Positions 1-6,123 of a stretch of 6,123 nt of DNA are shown piece by piece. Each line of letters starts with the position of its first letter. The stretch's first letter is position 1. Position numbers and translations under genes: made by a program. The notes below the pieces were generated by a model. That model saw nothing but the letters and a program-made list of their open reading frames with translations. It made no database searches and was not told the origin of the DNA. Source of the stretch: an uncultured Pedobacter sp. (GTDB taxonomy: Bacteria > Bacteroidota > Bacteroidia > Sphingobacteriales > Sphingobacteriaceae); NCBI GenBank assembly GCA_946478755.1, contig CAMLDJ010000318.1, positions 1 through 6,123 of the forward strand. The letters run 5' to 3'.

Positions 1-26
1 AATCATTCAACCCATTCCATTTAACG

Positions 27-2117
27 ATGAAAGAGAATCAAAATACGAAGCCCAAACTGATAAAGAGAATTCCAAATATCCCTAAAAAACCTCAAAAAGG
101 TTCAAAATTTAATATTTTTTGGGTATATGCTGCTATTATTTTAGGCCTTATCCTATTGCAGTTTCTGTTCAGCGGAGATACCGCGAAGACTGTTTCGTAC
201 CGCACGTTTGAAACACAAATGCTGATACCCGGTGACGTGGAGAAAATAATCGCCTACAAACATGAGCATGTGATCAAGGCCGAGGTATTCATTAAAAAAG
301 ACAGGCTAAAAGATCCTAAGTACAAGCCCTATATCAGCAGAAACAATTTTGGCAATACTGATGGGCCAACCGTCTACTTTAACGCGGGTACCATGGATGG
401 GCTGGATGCCGATCTGAAAGAATCCCAAAAGAACATCCCGGTTGATCAGCAGATCCGTGCAGAAAAACAAACCAGACAGAGTTCTTTTAATTCCTGGTTC
501 TTAACCATAATTCTCCCGGTCCTGTTGTTTATCGGGTTCTGGATCTTTATCATGCGCCGTATGGGCGGTGGTGCCGGCGGTGGCGGTGGCCAGATCTTCA
601 ATATTGGAAAATCAAAAGCTACCCTATTCGACAAAGAAAGCCAGGTAAACGTCACTTTTAATGATGTAGCCGGACTGGAAGAAGCCAAACAAGAGGTAAT
701 GGAAATTGTAGATTTCCTGAAGAACCCTAAAAAATACACCAATTTAGGTGGTAAGATCCCTAAAGGGGCCTTATTAGTAGGCTCTCCGGGTACAGGTAAA
801 ACATTACTCGCTAAAGCTGTTGCAGGTGAGGCGCAGGTACCTTTCTTCTCGCTTTCCGGATCAGATTTCGTAGAGATGTTTGTTGGGGTCGGTGCTTCCC
901 GTGTCCGCGATTTGTTTAAACAGGCAAAAGATAAAGCGCCCTGTATCATCTTTATTGATGAGGTAGATGCGATTGGCCGTGCCCGTGGTAAAAACAGCAT
1001 GATGGGTGGTAACGATGAGCGCGAGAACACCCTAAACCAGTTACTGGTTGAAATGGATGGCTTTGGTACAGATTCAGGGATTATTATTCTTGCAGCGACC
1101 AACAGACCTGACGTTCTGGACTCCGCTTTACTCAGACCCGGACGTTTTGACAGACAAATATCCATTGATAAACCTGATTTGGTTGGTCGTGAGCAGATCT
1201 TTAAAGTTCACCTTAAGCCCATCAAAACAGACGAAATTGTAGACGCCAAAAAGCTATCTGCACAAACACCGGGATTTGCGGGTGCAGAAATCGCCAATGT
1301 CTGTAATGAAGCTGCATTAATCGCTGCACGTCGGAATAAGGACTTTGTAGACATGCAGGATTTCCAGGATGCAATTGACCGTGTTATCGGTGGATTAGAA
1401 AAGAAAAATAAGATCATCTCTCCTGAAGAGAAACGAATTGTTGCTTATCATGAAGCCGGACATGCCATTGCAGGCTGGTTCCTTGAACATGCAGATCCCC
1501 TGGTAAAAGTGTCTATCGTACCACGTGGTGTTGCAGCCCTGGGCTATGCACAATACCTCCCTAAAGAGCAGTTCCTGTATACCACGGAACAGCTAACCGA
1601 CGGCATGTGTATGACCATGGGCGGCAGGGTAGCAGAAGACATCGTTTTTGGAAAAATATCTACCGGAGCGCAGAATGACCTGGAACGTATCACCAAACTT
1701 TCCTACGCCATGGTCACCATTTATGGCATGAACAGCACTATCGGTAACGTATCTTTCCATGATCCACAGAACGAATACAACTTCAATAAGCCCTATTCAG
1801 AAAAAACTTCTGAAATGATCGATAACGAAGTCCGCAGTTTGATTGCGGCAGTATACACCAGAACAAAAGAACTACTGACAGACAAAAGGGAGGGCTTGGA
1901 AAAACTCGCTCAGAAGCTGATTGAAAAAGAGATCCTTTTCCAGGCTGATCTGGAAGAAATTCTCGGTAAGCGCCCTTTCGATAACCGCACCACATACGAC
2001 GAGTTTGTGAATGGTACCGGCGATCAGAAGCCTGCCGCTGAAGGATTGGTGCACGACGGGGTAAGCCAACCAGCTGATCCGGCGATCGCAATAGATCCGG
2101 CAAAAACAGATAGTTAA
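27..2117 (+). CDS. ftsH: ATP-dependent zinc metalloprotease FtsH
   Basis: FtsH is a hexameric inner-membrane protease. It uses ATP to pull misassembled membrane proteins and short-lived cytosolic regulators into a zinc-peptidase chamber on the cytoplasmic side. All family parts are visible in the 696 residues. A Lys/Pro-rich N-tail (1-29) precedes a first membrane segment (about 30-48), a periplasmic domain (about 49-155) and a second membrane segment (about 156-176). A Gly-rich linker (180-188) follows. The AAA+ domain has Walker A GSPGTGKT (252-259), pore loop FVGVGASR (285-292), Walker B IIFIDE (307-312) and a second region of homology with arginine fingers R370 and R373. The peptidase domain has HEAGH (475-479), with D551 as the likely third zinc ligand. 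The tail after about residue 660 is low-complexity and probably disordered. The length is slightly above the E. coli enzyme, mostly from the two tails. The first ATG gives the normal N-terminus; its upstream leader is only 26 bases here, so the promoter is not visible. The protein looks intact. Confidence 0.98.
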   Translation: MKENQNTKPKLIKRIPNIPKKPQKGSKFNIFWVYAAIILGLILLQFLFSGDTAKTVSYRTFETQMLIPGDVEKIIAYKHEHVIKAEVFIKKDRLKDPKYKPYISRNNFGNTDGPTVYFNAGTMDGLDADLKESQKNIPVDQQIRAEKQTRQSSFNSWFLTIILPVLLFIGFWIFIMRRMGGGAGGGGGQIFNIGKSKATLFDKESQVNVTFNDVAGLEEAKQEVMEIVDFLKNPKKYTNLGGKIPKGALLVGSPGTGKTLLAKAVAGEAQVPFFSLSGSDFVEMFVGVGASRVRDLFKQAKDKAPCIIFIDEVDAIGRARGKNSMMGGNDERENTLNQLLVEMDGFGTDSGIIILAATNRPDVLDSALLRPGRFDRQISIDKPDLVGREQIFKVHLKPIKTDEIVDAKKLSAQTPGFAGAEIANVCNEAALIAARRNKDFVDMQDFQDAIDRVIGGLEKKNKIISPEEKRIVAYHEAGHAIAGWFLEHADPLVKVSIVPRGVAALGYAQYLPKEQFLYTTEQLTDGMCMTMGGRVAEDIVFGKISTGAQNDLERITKLSYAMVTIYGMNSTIGNVSFHDPQNEYNFNKPYSEKTSEMIDNEVRSLIAAVYTRTKELLTDKREGLEKLAQKLIEKEILFQADLEEILGKRPFDNRTTYDEFVNGTGDQKPAAEGLVHDGVSQPADPAIAIDPAKTDS

Positions 2118-2132
2118 TCACAGATTTATGGA

Positions 2133-2157
2133 GCTGCCCTTTTTTGTAAAGGGCAGC
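2133..2157 (+). promoter_or_regulatory. Perfect 10-bp hairpin between ftsH and the LUD gene
   Basis: GCTGCCCTTT (2133-2142) and AAAGGGCAGC (2148-2157) are exact reverse complements around a 5-base loop. The hairpin starts 15 bases after the ftsH stop and ends 13 bases before the next ATG. A run of six T (2165-2170) lies further on, but 7 bases (2158-2164) separate it from the stem, which is not the usual intrinsic-terminator layout. It could be a weak or partial terminator reducing read-through from ftsH, an RNA-processing or stability element, or a structure that affects initiation of the downstream gene. The pairing is seen directly; the role is inferred. Confidence 0.6.
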
Positions 2158-2170
2158 AAATCCATTTTTT

Positions 2171-2824
2171 ATGCAGGAAAACATTTCTTCAAAAGAGCTC
2201 ATGCTAAAAAAGATAAGAAAGGCCCTTCTGGAAAGAAGGGATAACCCTTATCCAAATTTAGAAGATACACCCTTATATACGGAGCGGCCGGGCGACCGGG
2301 AATACCCGGAAATCTTATTTGCAGAACAACTCACCGCCGTTTCAGGCAATTTCATTTACTGCGAAAACGGAATAGAATTTATGGAGAATATCCTTCAGCT
2401 GGCTGAAAAGTTTAACTGGAGAAAAATCTACTGCTGGGAACCTGAACTGCAGGACCTCCTTTCTGCTTATGAATTTCCCTTTTATCAGACCGATAAAGAT
2501 TTTGAAATGGCCGAAGTGGGCATAACCCTCTGCGAAGCTTTAATTGCCCGTAATGGCTCTGTAATGGTCTCTAATCAAAATGCAGCAGGCAGGAGGCTTA
2601 GTATCTTTCCGCACCATCACATTGTAATTGCCCGCAGCAATCAAATGGTGATGGATCTCAAAGACGCTTTTAAGCTCATCAAAAATAAATATGGAACTCA
2701 GATCCCTTCCATGATCAGCACCATCACCGGGCCCAGCAGAACCGCGGATATTGAGAAAACTTTAGTGCTGGGCGCTCACGGACCAAAAGAATTATTCGTA
2801 TTTTTACTCGACGATTTTTCTTAA
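2171..2824 (+). CDS. LUD-domain protein, LutC/YkgG family
   Basis: The 217-residue product fits the LutC/YkgG family (COG1556). Its best-known member is LutC of the Bacillus subtilis LutABC system, which is needed to oxidise L-lactate to pyruvate. The C-terminal half carries the family signature: GITLCEALIARNGSV (117-131), the HHH run at 148-150, and an ITGPSRTADIEKTLVLGAHG stretch (185-204). The N-terminus is helical and basic (KKIRKALLERR, 13-23), as in relatives. There is no signal peptide or membrane segment, so it should be cytosolic. The first ATG is preferred because the residues before Met11 look like the normal helical lead-in; Met11 (2201) is the alternative start. Neither LutA (Cys-rich CCG domains) nor LutB (iron-sulfur LUD protein) is in the window, so a role in lactate oxidation is not established. 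It follows ftsH by 53 bases on the same strand and is probably co-transcribed. Family call firm, function uncertain. Confidence 0.88.
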   Translation: MQENISSKELMLKKIRKALLERRDNPYPNLEDTPLYTERPGDREYPEILFAEQLTAVSGNFIYCENGIEFMENILQLAEKFNWRKIYCWEPELQDLLSAYEFPFYQTDKDFEMAEVGITLCEALIARNGSVMVSNQNAAGRRLSIFPHHHIVIARSNQMVMDLKDAFKLIKNKYGTQIPSMISTITGPSRTADIEKTLVLGAHGPKELFVFLLDDFS

Positions 2825-2840
2825 TCTAATTAATTTATCA

Positions 2841-2848
2841 TAATTTTA
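2841..2848 (+). promoter_or_regulatory. Candidate -7 promoter element before the ketosynthase gene
   Basis: TAATTTTA matches the Bacteroidota -7 consensus TAnnTTTG except at the last base. It lies 32 bases before the ketosynthase ATG and overlaps the start of the inverted repeat at 2847. No convincing -33 TTG is seen at the usual distance, and the surrounding gap is so A/T-rich that a near match could arise by chance. This is a weak call, listed because it would put the palindrome at about the transcription start. Confidence 0.25.
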
Positions 2849-2870
2849 TACTGTACACCAAAACAGTATA
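2847..2870. repeat. Operator-like inverted repeat, 8-bp arms
   Basis: TATACTGT (2847-2854) and ACAGTATA (2863-2870) are perfect reverse complements separated by 8 bases. The element fills much of the 55-base gap and ends 9 bases before the ketosynthase ATG. The 16-base centre-to-centre spacing of the arms and the A/T-rich setting suit a dimeric transcription-factor site. It could equally form a small RNA hairpin in the leader. It has no following T-tract, so it is not an intrinsic terminator for the LUD gene. The repeat is seen directly; regulation is inferred. Confidence 0.5.
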
Positions 2871-2879
2871 TGGTTCAAA

Positions 2880-3962
2880 ATGGGGAATAAAACAAACTTA
2901 CACTCAGTTATTACGGGTACCGGAAGCTATATTCCACAAAATGTCATCTCAGGGAATGCCTTCTTAAACGCCTCGTTTTACGACAATGGCGTGAGGCTTG
3001 ACAAAGCCAACAGCGAAATCATCAGCAAATTTGCAGAGATCACCGAAATTAATGAGCGTCGCTATATTGATGAAGATCAGCTGAGCAGTACCATTGCTGC
3101 AATTGCTGCACAACGCGCGATTGATGACGCTAAAATTGATAAAGAAAGTCTCGATCATATTATCTTCTGTCACAACTTTGGTGATGTTAAACCAGGTAGT
3201 AATCGCATGGATATCCTTCCATCACTGGCTGCAAAAATTAAACAGGAACTGCAGATCCACAATCCGGATTGTGTGGCTTACGACCTCATTTTCGGCTGCC
3301 CAGGCTGGGTGCAGGGTGCCATTCAGGCCAATTACCTGATTCAGAGTGGAGATGCCAAACGCGTAATGGTCGTCGGTGCCGAAACCCTTTCCAGGATCGT
3401 TGACGCGCACGACCGCGACAGCATGATATTCTCCGACGGCGCTGCCGCAGTTATCTTCGAAGCACAGGAAGATGATGCTCCCCTCGGCATCATCGCACAT
3501 AAAACACAAACCTACGCCGCTACCCACGGTTCTTTGCTATACATGGGAAAAAGTAACAACCCGGAAGAACAAAATGGGAATGCCTACTTAAAAATGAATG
3601 GCCGTAAGCTGTATGAGTTTGCCGTATCAAATGTCCCACAGGTCGTAAAAACAGCGATAGACAAGGCCGGAATTGGCATCCAGGATATCAAAATTGTGTT
3701 CATTCACCAGGCCAACGGAAAAATGGACAATGCCATTATGAAGCGTGTCTTTAAACTTTACAATTTAGACACGGTTCCTGAAAATCTGGTGCCTATGACC
3801 ATCTCCTGGCTGGGAAACAGCTCTGTGGCCACCATACCCACCTTGCTGGATCTGGTACTAAAAGATGAGGTGGAAGGCTATAAGATTAACAAAGGCGATT
3901 ATGCGATCTTTACTTCGGTGGGTGCAGGAATGCACATCAATGCTTTTGTTTACCGCTTCTAA
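2880..3962 (+). CDS. 3-oxoacyl-ACP synthase III (FabH)-like thiolase-fold ketosynthase
   Basis: KAS III enzymes join an acyl thioester to malonyl-ACP by decarboxylative condensation. The thiolase-fold Cys-His-Asn triad is complete: C140 in FGCPGW, H276 in FIHQAN and N313 in GNSSVATIP. Other landmarks align with FabH, including ITGTGSYIP (11-19), VMVVGAETLSR (162-172) and DRDSMIFSDGAAA (178-190). At 360 residues it is longer than typical FabH (about 310-335), with extra sequence around 24-45 and 212-238. By eye, the E. coli CoA-contact residues Trp32 and Arg36 are not kept, and the C-terminal GGGF glycine loop reads GAGM (348-351). The protein is cytosolic. No acyl carrier protein, plsX, rpmF or other fatty-acid gene lies nearby, so it is probably not the main housekeeping FabH. 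It may act in a specialised lipid or polyketide pathway or in hydrocarbon-type chemistry; substrate unknown. The chosen ATG leaves the conserved N-terminal strand intact. Family call firm, exact role open. Confidence 0.87.
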   Translation: MGNKTNLHSVITGTGSYIPQNVISGNAFLNASFYDNGVRLDKANSEIISKFAEITEINERRYIDEDQLSSTIAAIAAQRAIDDAKIDKESLDHIIFCHNFGDVKPGSNRMDILPSLAAKIKQELQIHNPDCVAYDLIFGCPGWVQGAIQANYLIQSGDAKRVMVVGAETLSRIVDAHDRDSMIFSDGAAAVIFEAQEDDAPLGIIAHKTQTYAATHGSLLYMGKSNNPEEQNGNAYLKMNGRKLYEFAVSNVPQVVKTAIDKAGIGIQDIKIVFIHQANGKMDNAIMKRVFKLYNLDTVPENLVPMTISWLGNSSVATIPTLLDLVLKDEVEGYKINKGDYAIFTSVGAGMHINAFVYRF

Positions 3963-5452
3963 TTGATCCTGCGCAGACTATCGCTGGCTTCACTTTCAAT
4001 ACTGTTTTCGTATTGATGTCCCTTCATGTTTATAGCCGTGTTAAAGCAGGACCTGGCCTGCGCATAGCTCTTCTTTTTCATGTAGATCCTACCCATGCAT
4101 AAGGCCGAATTGGCTGCAAAGTAAGCTTTAAGCCCTTTGCCATAGTTCACCGCTTTTTGGTAATATTGCAGGGCAACATCCCATTTCCCCAGCTCGTCAT
4201 TGTTCCTGCCCATTCGGTAGTAATACTCCGTTCGGTCCTTTACCAGGTTCAAATCGGATAATTTGAGCCGGGATAAGATTTCAAGAGATTTAGGGTAATA
4301 TCCACCATCAAACAACAAGCGAGCCTTTAAAAGCGCAACATTGGGTGCTCCGGCTGCAACCTCATTCAGCGCTTGTTTGTCGCGCTCATTGATGGAAAAA
4401 CCAGCCCCTCTGACCTTCCCTGCGTAGGCATTGTACCCTTTTACATCGCCCGATAGCAACTCTGCCCAGGCCAGGTGCAGATAAGTGTCTTTGATATAGC
4501 TTACACCCTTGTTGCTCAGTAAAAACTTATTAAAATAAGCTGTGGCGTTCAGATCAAGCTTATTCAGTTTCGCGATACCCATCAAATACTCCAGATAAGG
4601 AAAGGACTGGTACTGCGCCCCCGCCGGGCGTTCAGCCAGAATAGCTATAGCTTCGTCATTGTGCCCTTTTTTAACGCATACGTAAGCTTTAAGATAAGAC
4701 TTCAATAAGCTGGTCTCTCCTATCCGGGAAGCATATTTCATCGTTTCCGTGTAAGCGTTTTCGCTGTGTGCCACATCGACAAGCGCAAATGCATAATAAA
4801 ACACGACTTCTTCGTAAAACGCCTCGTAAGGCGAGGACGGTAAACCCGTTGCGAGTTTTTGCATCATGGCCAATCCGTTCTTAACATTTCCTTTAATACC
4901 AAAGGTAGACAGTGTACGCTTCATAAATCCCTCTGGTAGACTGCCCAGAACAGCACTGATCAGACCAAGCCCTTTAAAATTTAATTGAAAAGAAGGATAT
5001 TTTTTTGCATTCTCCTGAAGATAAGCATTGGCCTTTTTTATCTCCAGGGCGGCATTAAACTGCTCGCCAAACCTGCCTCTTATTAAGGCCCACTGCAGAT
5101 TAATTTCTGCCTGCGCATACAAACTATAAGGGGATTTTTCCTCATCATCCTCAATCTGATCCAACCGCTTGCCTTTGTTTCCTTTTAACCGATCAAAATC
5201 CTCCTCATTGTCGGAGGTGATCAGCTGAAAAAAATCAATATAATTTTCAAGCAATGGAACAATGGAATTGTTTGGATTAATTCTCTTTTCGGCTGCAACG
5301 AGCTGCCTGGCCGCATTCAGTTTCAGTTCAAATATCAATCCGTGAGCGGTTACGCAATTTCTATTGAAATCAAATTTGGCAAATATGGGTCCTGGTAAAA
5401 ATAACAGTAAGGCTGCCAGACAAAGCCGCTTTAGAAAAGTAATCTTCTGCAT
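3959..5452 (-). CDS. Exported tetratricopeptide-repeat protein of unknown function
   Basis: The 497-residue protein starts with a classical Sec signal peptide: basic MQKITFLKR, a hydrophobic core (about 11-20) and probable signal peptidase I cleavage after IFA at residue 25. Cys11 precedes the hydrophobic core, so it is not a lipobox, and the mature form should be periplasmic or envelope-associated. The rest is predicted all-helical. The clearest TPR-like units are near 408-440 (YYRMGRNNDELGKWDVALQY, then a repeat-like helix) and 446-478 (SALCMGRIYMKKKSYAQARS, then a second helix). More degenerate helical pairs lie at about 215-345. An acidic patch (81-105) follows the N-terminal helices. TPR superhelices normally bind proteins, so a scaffold or assembly role is plausible, but no partner is evident. 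I do not recognise a named family. The start is fixed by the signal peptide and a promoter motif just upstream. The stop codon overlaps that of the convergent ketosynthase gene. Confidence 0.85.
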   Translation of the reverse strand: MQKITFLKRLCLAALLLFLPGPIFAKFDFNRNCVTAHGLIFELKLNAARQLVAAEKRINPNNSIVPLLENYIDFFQLITSDNEEDFDRLKGNKGKRLDQIEDDEEKSPYSLYAQAEINLQWALIRGRFGEQFNAALEIKKANAYLQENAKKYPSFQLNFKGLGLISAVLGSLPEGFMKRTLSTFGIKGNVKNGLAMMQKLATGLPSSPYEAFYEEVVFYYAFALVDVAHSENAYTETMKYASRIGETSLLKSYLKAYVCVKKGHNDEAIAILAERPAGAQYQSFPYLEYLMGIAKLNKLDLNATAYFNKFLLSNKGVSYIKDTYLHLAWAELLSGDVKGYNAYAGKVRGAGFSINERDKQALNEVAAGAPNVALLKARLLFDGGYYPKSLEILSRLKLSDLNLVKDRTEYYYRMGRNNDELGKWDVALQYYQKAVNYGKGLKAYFAANSALCMGRIYMKKKSYAQARSCFNTAINMKGHQYENSIESEASDSLRRIN

Positions 5453-5473
5453 ATATATTTCTTAAAAACTGAT

Positions 5474-5481
5474 CAAACATA
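5474..5481 (-). promoter_or_regulatory. Bacteroidota -7 promoter element for the TPR gene
   Basis: On the - strand this reads TATGTTTG, an exact match to the Bacteroidota primary sigma factor -7 consensus TAnnTTTG. It lies 21 bases upstream of the TPR start codon, so transcription would begin about 15 bases before the ATG. The expected -33 TTG is not well matched at the usual 19-21-base distance. The position, between the upstream terminator and the gene, supports the call. Confidence 0.5.
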
Positions 5482-5529
5482 ACGCAAAATTCCTGCCTAT
5501 CTTTTACAGCGGGAATAAAGTTTAAGCAC

Positions 5530-5564
5530 AAAAAAGGGTCAGATGGAATTTCTGACCCTTTTTT
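5530..5564 (-). terminator. Intrinsic terminator after the zinc-ribbon gene
   Basis: GGGTCAGA (5536-5543) pairs exactly with TCTGACCC (5551-5558) around a 7-base loop. Flanking A and T runs extend the pairing to 14 bp. Read on the - strand, the stem ends in six T and begins 18 bases after the zinc-ribbon stop codon, the textbook layout for a Rho-independent terminator. The T-tract is equally good on the + strand, so the element would work in both directions. It separates the zinc-ribbon transcript from the TPR gene. Confidence 0.88.
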
Positions 5565-5581
5565 TAATTTTTTATAGCTGG

Positions 5582-6123
5582 TTAAACCGGCGCAACTTCC
5601 TGAGTCAGCGCTTCATCAACTAAAATCCTTCCGCAATGCTCACAAACGATAACTTTCTTACGTTGACGGATGTCCAACTGGCGCTGAGGTGGAATCTGAT
5701 TGAAACATCCAGAACAGGAATCACGATCAATCGTCACCACCGCTAATCCATTGTTTGCATTTCCTCTTAGTCTGTTATAAGCTACCAGTAGCCGCTCGTC
5801 AATTTGAGTTTCTGCTTTTTCAGCTTTCTTGGTCAGCACCTGCTCATCTTTCTCCGTCTCCGCTGTAATGGTCTGCAATTCTCCTTTTTTAATTTCCAGA
5901 TCTCTTTTCCTTGCTTCTAGATCCGCGAGTGCCTTGTCGTAAATTTCAGTTTTTTGCGTAATATCAAATCCGAATTCCCTGATCTTCTTCTCACAAACCT
6001 GAATTTCAAGCGTTTGTATCTCTACCTCTTTCGTTAAGGCGTCATACTCCCGGTTGTTTTTTACATCTTTTAATTGAGTCTCATATTTTTTGATCAGGTT
6101 TTGAGCTTCCTTGATCATATTCT
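5582..6123 (-). CDS. Coiled-coil/C4 zinc-ribbon protein (COG1579 type), 5' end cut by window edge
   Basis: At least 178 residues are visible. The first visible Met (6116-6118) is probably internal: the reading frame stays open to the edge, and relatives are about 240-260 residues with a longer N-terminal coiled coil, so roughly 70 residues are likely missing. The visible part has a long charged coiled coil (about 1-115) containing the conserved NNREYDALTKE (21-31). A C-terminal zinc ribbon follows, with C135-x2-C138 and C159-x2-C162 plus the family-typical IPPQRQLDIRQRKKVIVCEHCGRI region (142-165). Characterised members include Helicobacter HP0958/FlgZ, which binds the sigma factor RpoN and flaA mRNA, and chlamydial CT398/CdsZ, which binds RpoN and type III secretion parts. 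In a Bacteroidota genome the flagellar link need not apply; nucleic-acid or protein binding in the cytosol is the safest inference. All four zinc ligands are intact. A terminator follows the stop codon closely. Confidence 0.9.
   Translation of the reverse strand, partial: NMIKEAQNLIKKYETQLKDVKNNREYDALTKEVEIQTLEIQVCEKKIREFGFDITQKTEIYDKALADLEARKRDLEIKKGELQTITAETEKDEQVLTKKAEKAETQIDERLLVAYNRLRGNANNGLAVVTIDRDSCSGCFNQIPPQRQLDIRQRKKVIVCEHCGRILVDEALTQEVAPV

Noticed and set aside
1..24. Open frame ending in TAA at 22-24, possibly the tail of an upstream gene (rsfS often precedes ftsH in Bacteroidota)
   Set aside because: Only seven codons are visible and they match no motif I can recognise. The position is suggestive, but the call cannot be supported from the sequence.
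446..1165. 239-residue open frame on the - strand inside ftsH
   Set aside because: It lies antisense to the conserved FtsH second membrane segment and AAA+ domain, and its composition (Ser/Pro/Ile-rich, with a proline run opposite the Gly linker) is that of a shadow frame.
2133..2170. Calling the ftsH-LUD hairpin a standard Rho-independent terminator
   Set aside because: Seven bases separate the stem from the T-run, and the T-run abuts the next ATG, so termination efficiency is doubtful. It is listed as a regulatory hairpin instead.
1783..2202. 139-residue open frame on the - strand across the ftsH 3' end
   Set aside because: It is antisense to conserved FtsH sequence and reads through the intergenic hairpin. 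There is no recognisable domain and no upstream signals.
2870..2890. ATG at 2870 opening a six-codon frame (MVQNGE) that overlaps the ketosynthase start
   Set aside because: It is too short to judge as a leader peptide, has no ribosome-binding signal, and is expected by chance in such a gap.
3222..3527. 101-residue open frame on the - strand inside the ketosynthase gene
   Set aside because: It is opposite the catalytic-Cys region of a clearly coding gene, so a shadow is the simplest reading.
5420..5422. Cys11 of the TPR protein as a lipoprotein acylation site
   Set aside because: The Cys comes before the hydrophobic core of the signal peptide, whereas a lipobox Cys follows it. IFA at 23-25 gives a good signal peptidase I site instead.

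Overview
The window looks like chromosomal core sequence from a Bacteroidota bacterium, most likely of the Sphingobacteriaceae (Pedobacter/Mucilaginibacter type). This rests on recognition of protein style, not on a search. FtsH has the Bacteroidota-style Gly-rich linker followed by [10 protein letters not shown]. The start sites have A/T-rich leaders with no clear Shine-Dalgarno sequence. One gene is preceded by a perfect TAnnTTTG element, the Bacteroidota -7 promoter motif. The lone LutC-type gene just behind ftsH also fits an arrangement I recall from this phylum. I see no insertion sequence, tRNA, rRNA, CRISPR array, prophage or other clear sign of recent transfer.

Layout. On the + strand come ftsH (27-2117, membrane AAA+ zinc protease), a 53-base gap holding a perfect 10-bp hairpin, a LUD-domain/LutC-type protein (2171-2824), a 55-base A/T-rich gap holding a perfect 8-bp inverted repeat, and a divergent ketoacyl-ACP synthase III-like enzyme (2880-3962). 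On the - strand, reading towards them, are a secreted TPR protein (5452 down to 3959) and a coiled-coil/C4 zinc-ribbon protein (from beyond the right edge down to 5582). A strong intrinsic terminator at 5530-5564 separates the two - strand genes. The ketosynthase and TPR genes meet tail to tail and share four bases, so their stop codons overlap and no terminator lies between them.

How the genes relate. ftsH and the LUD gene probably form a short co-transcribed unit, perhaps tuned by the hairpin. The ketosynthase gene has an operator-like palindrome close to its start and may be a separate unit. The TPR gene appears to have its own promoter after the terminator. Nothing shows that the five products share one pathway. 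They read as independent housekeeping or semi-conserved genes: membrane protein quality control, a lactate-utilisation-family protein of unknown role here, an acyl-condensing enzyme of unknown substrate, an envelope TPR scaffold, and a COG1579-type zinc-ribbon protein.

I found no convincing new multi-gene system. The most useful leads are the unusual ketosynthase (intact catalytic triad but changed substrate- and CoA-binding positions), the two inverted repeats in the short intergenic gaps, and the overlapping convergent stop codons.
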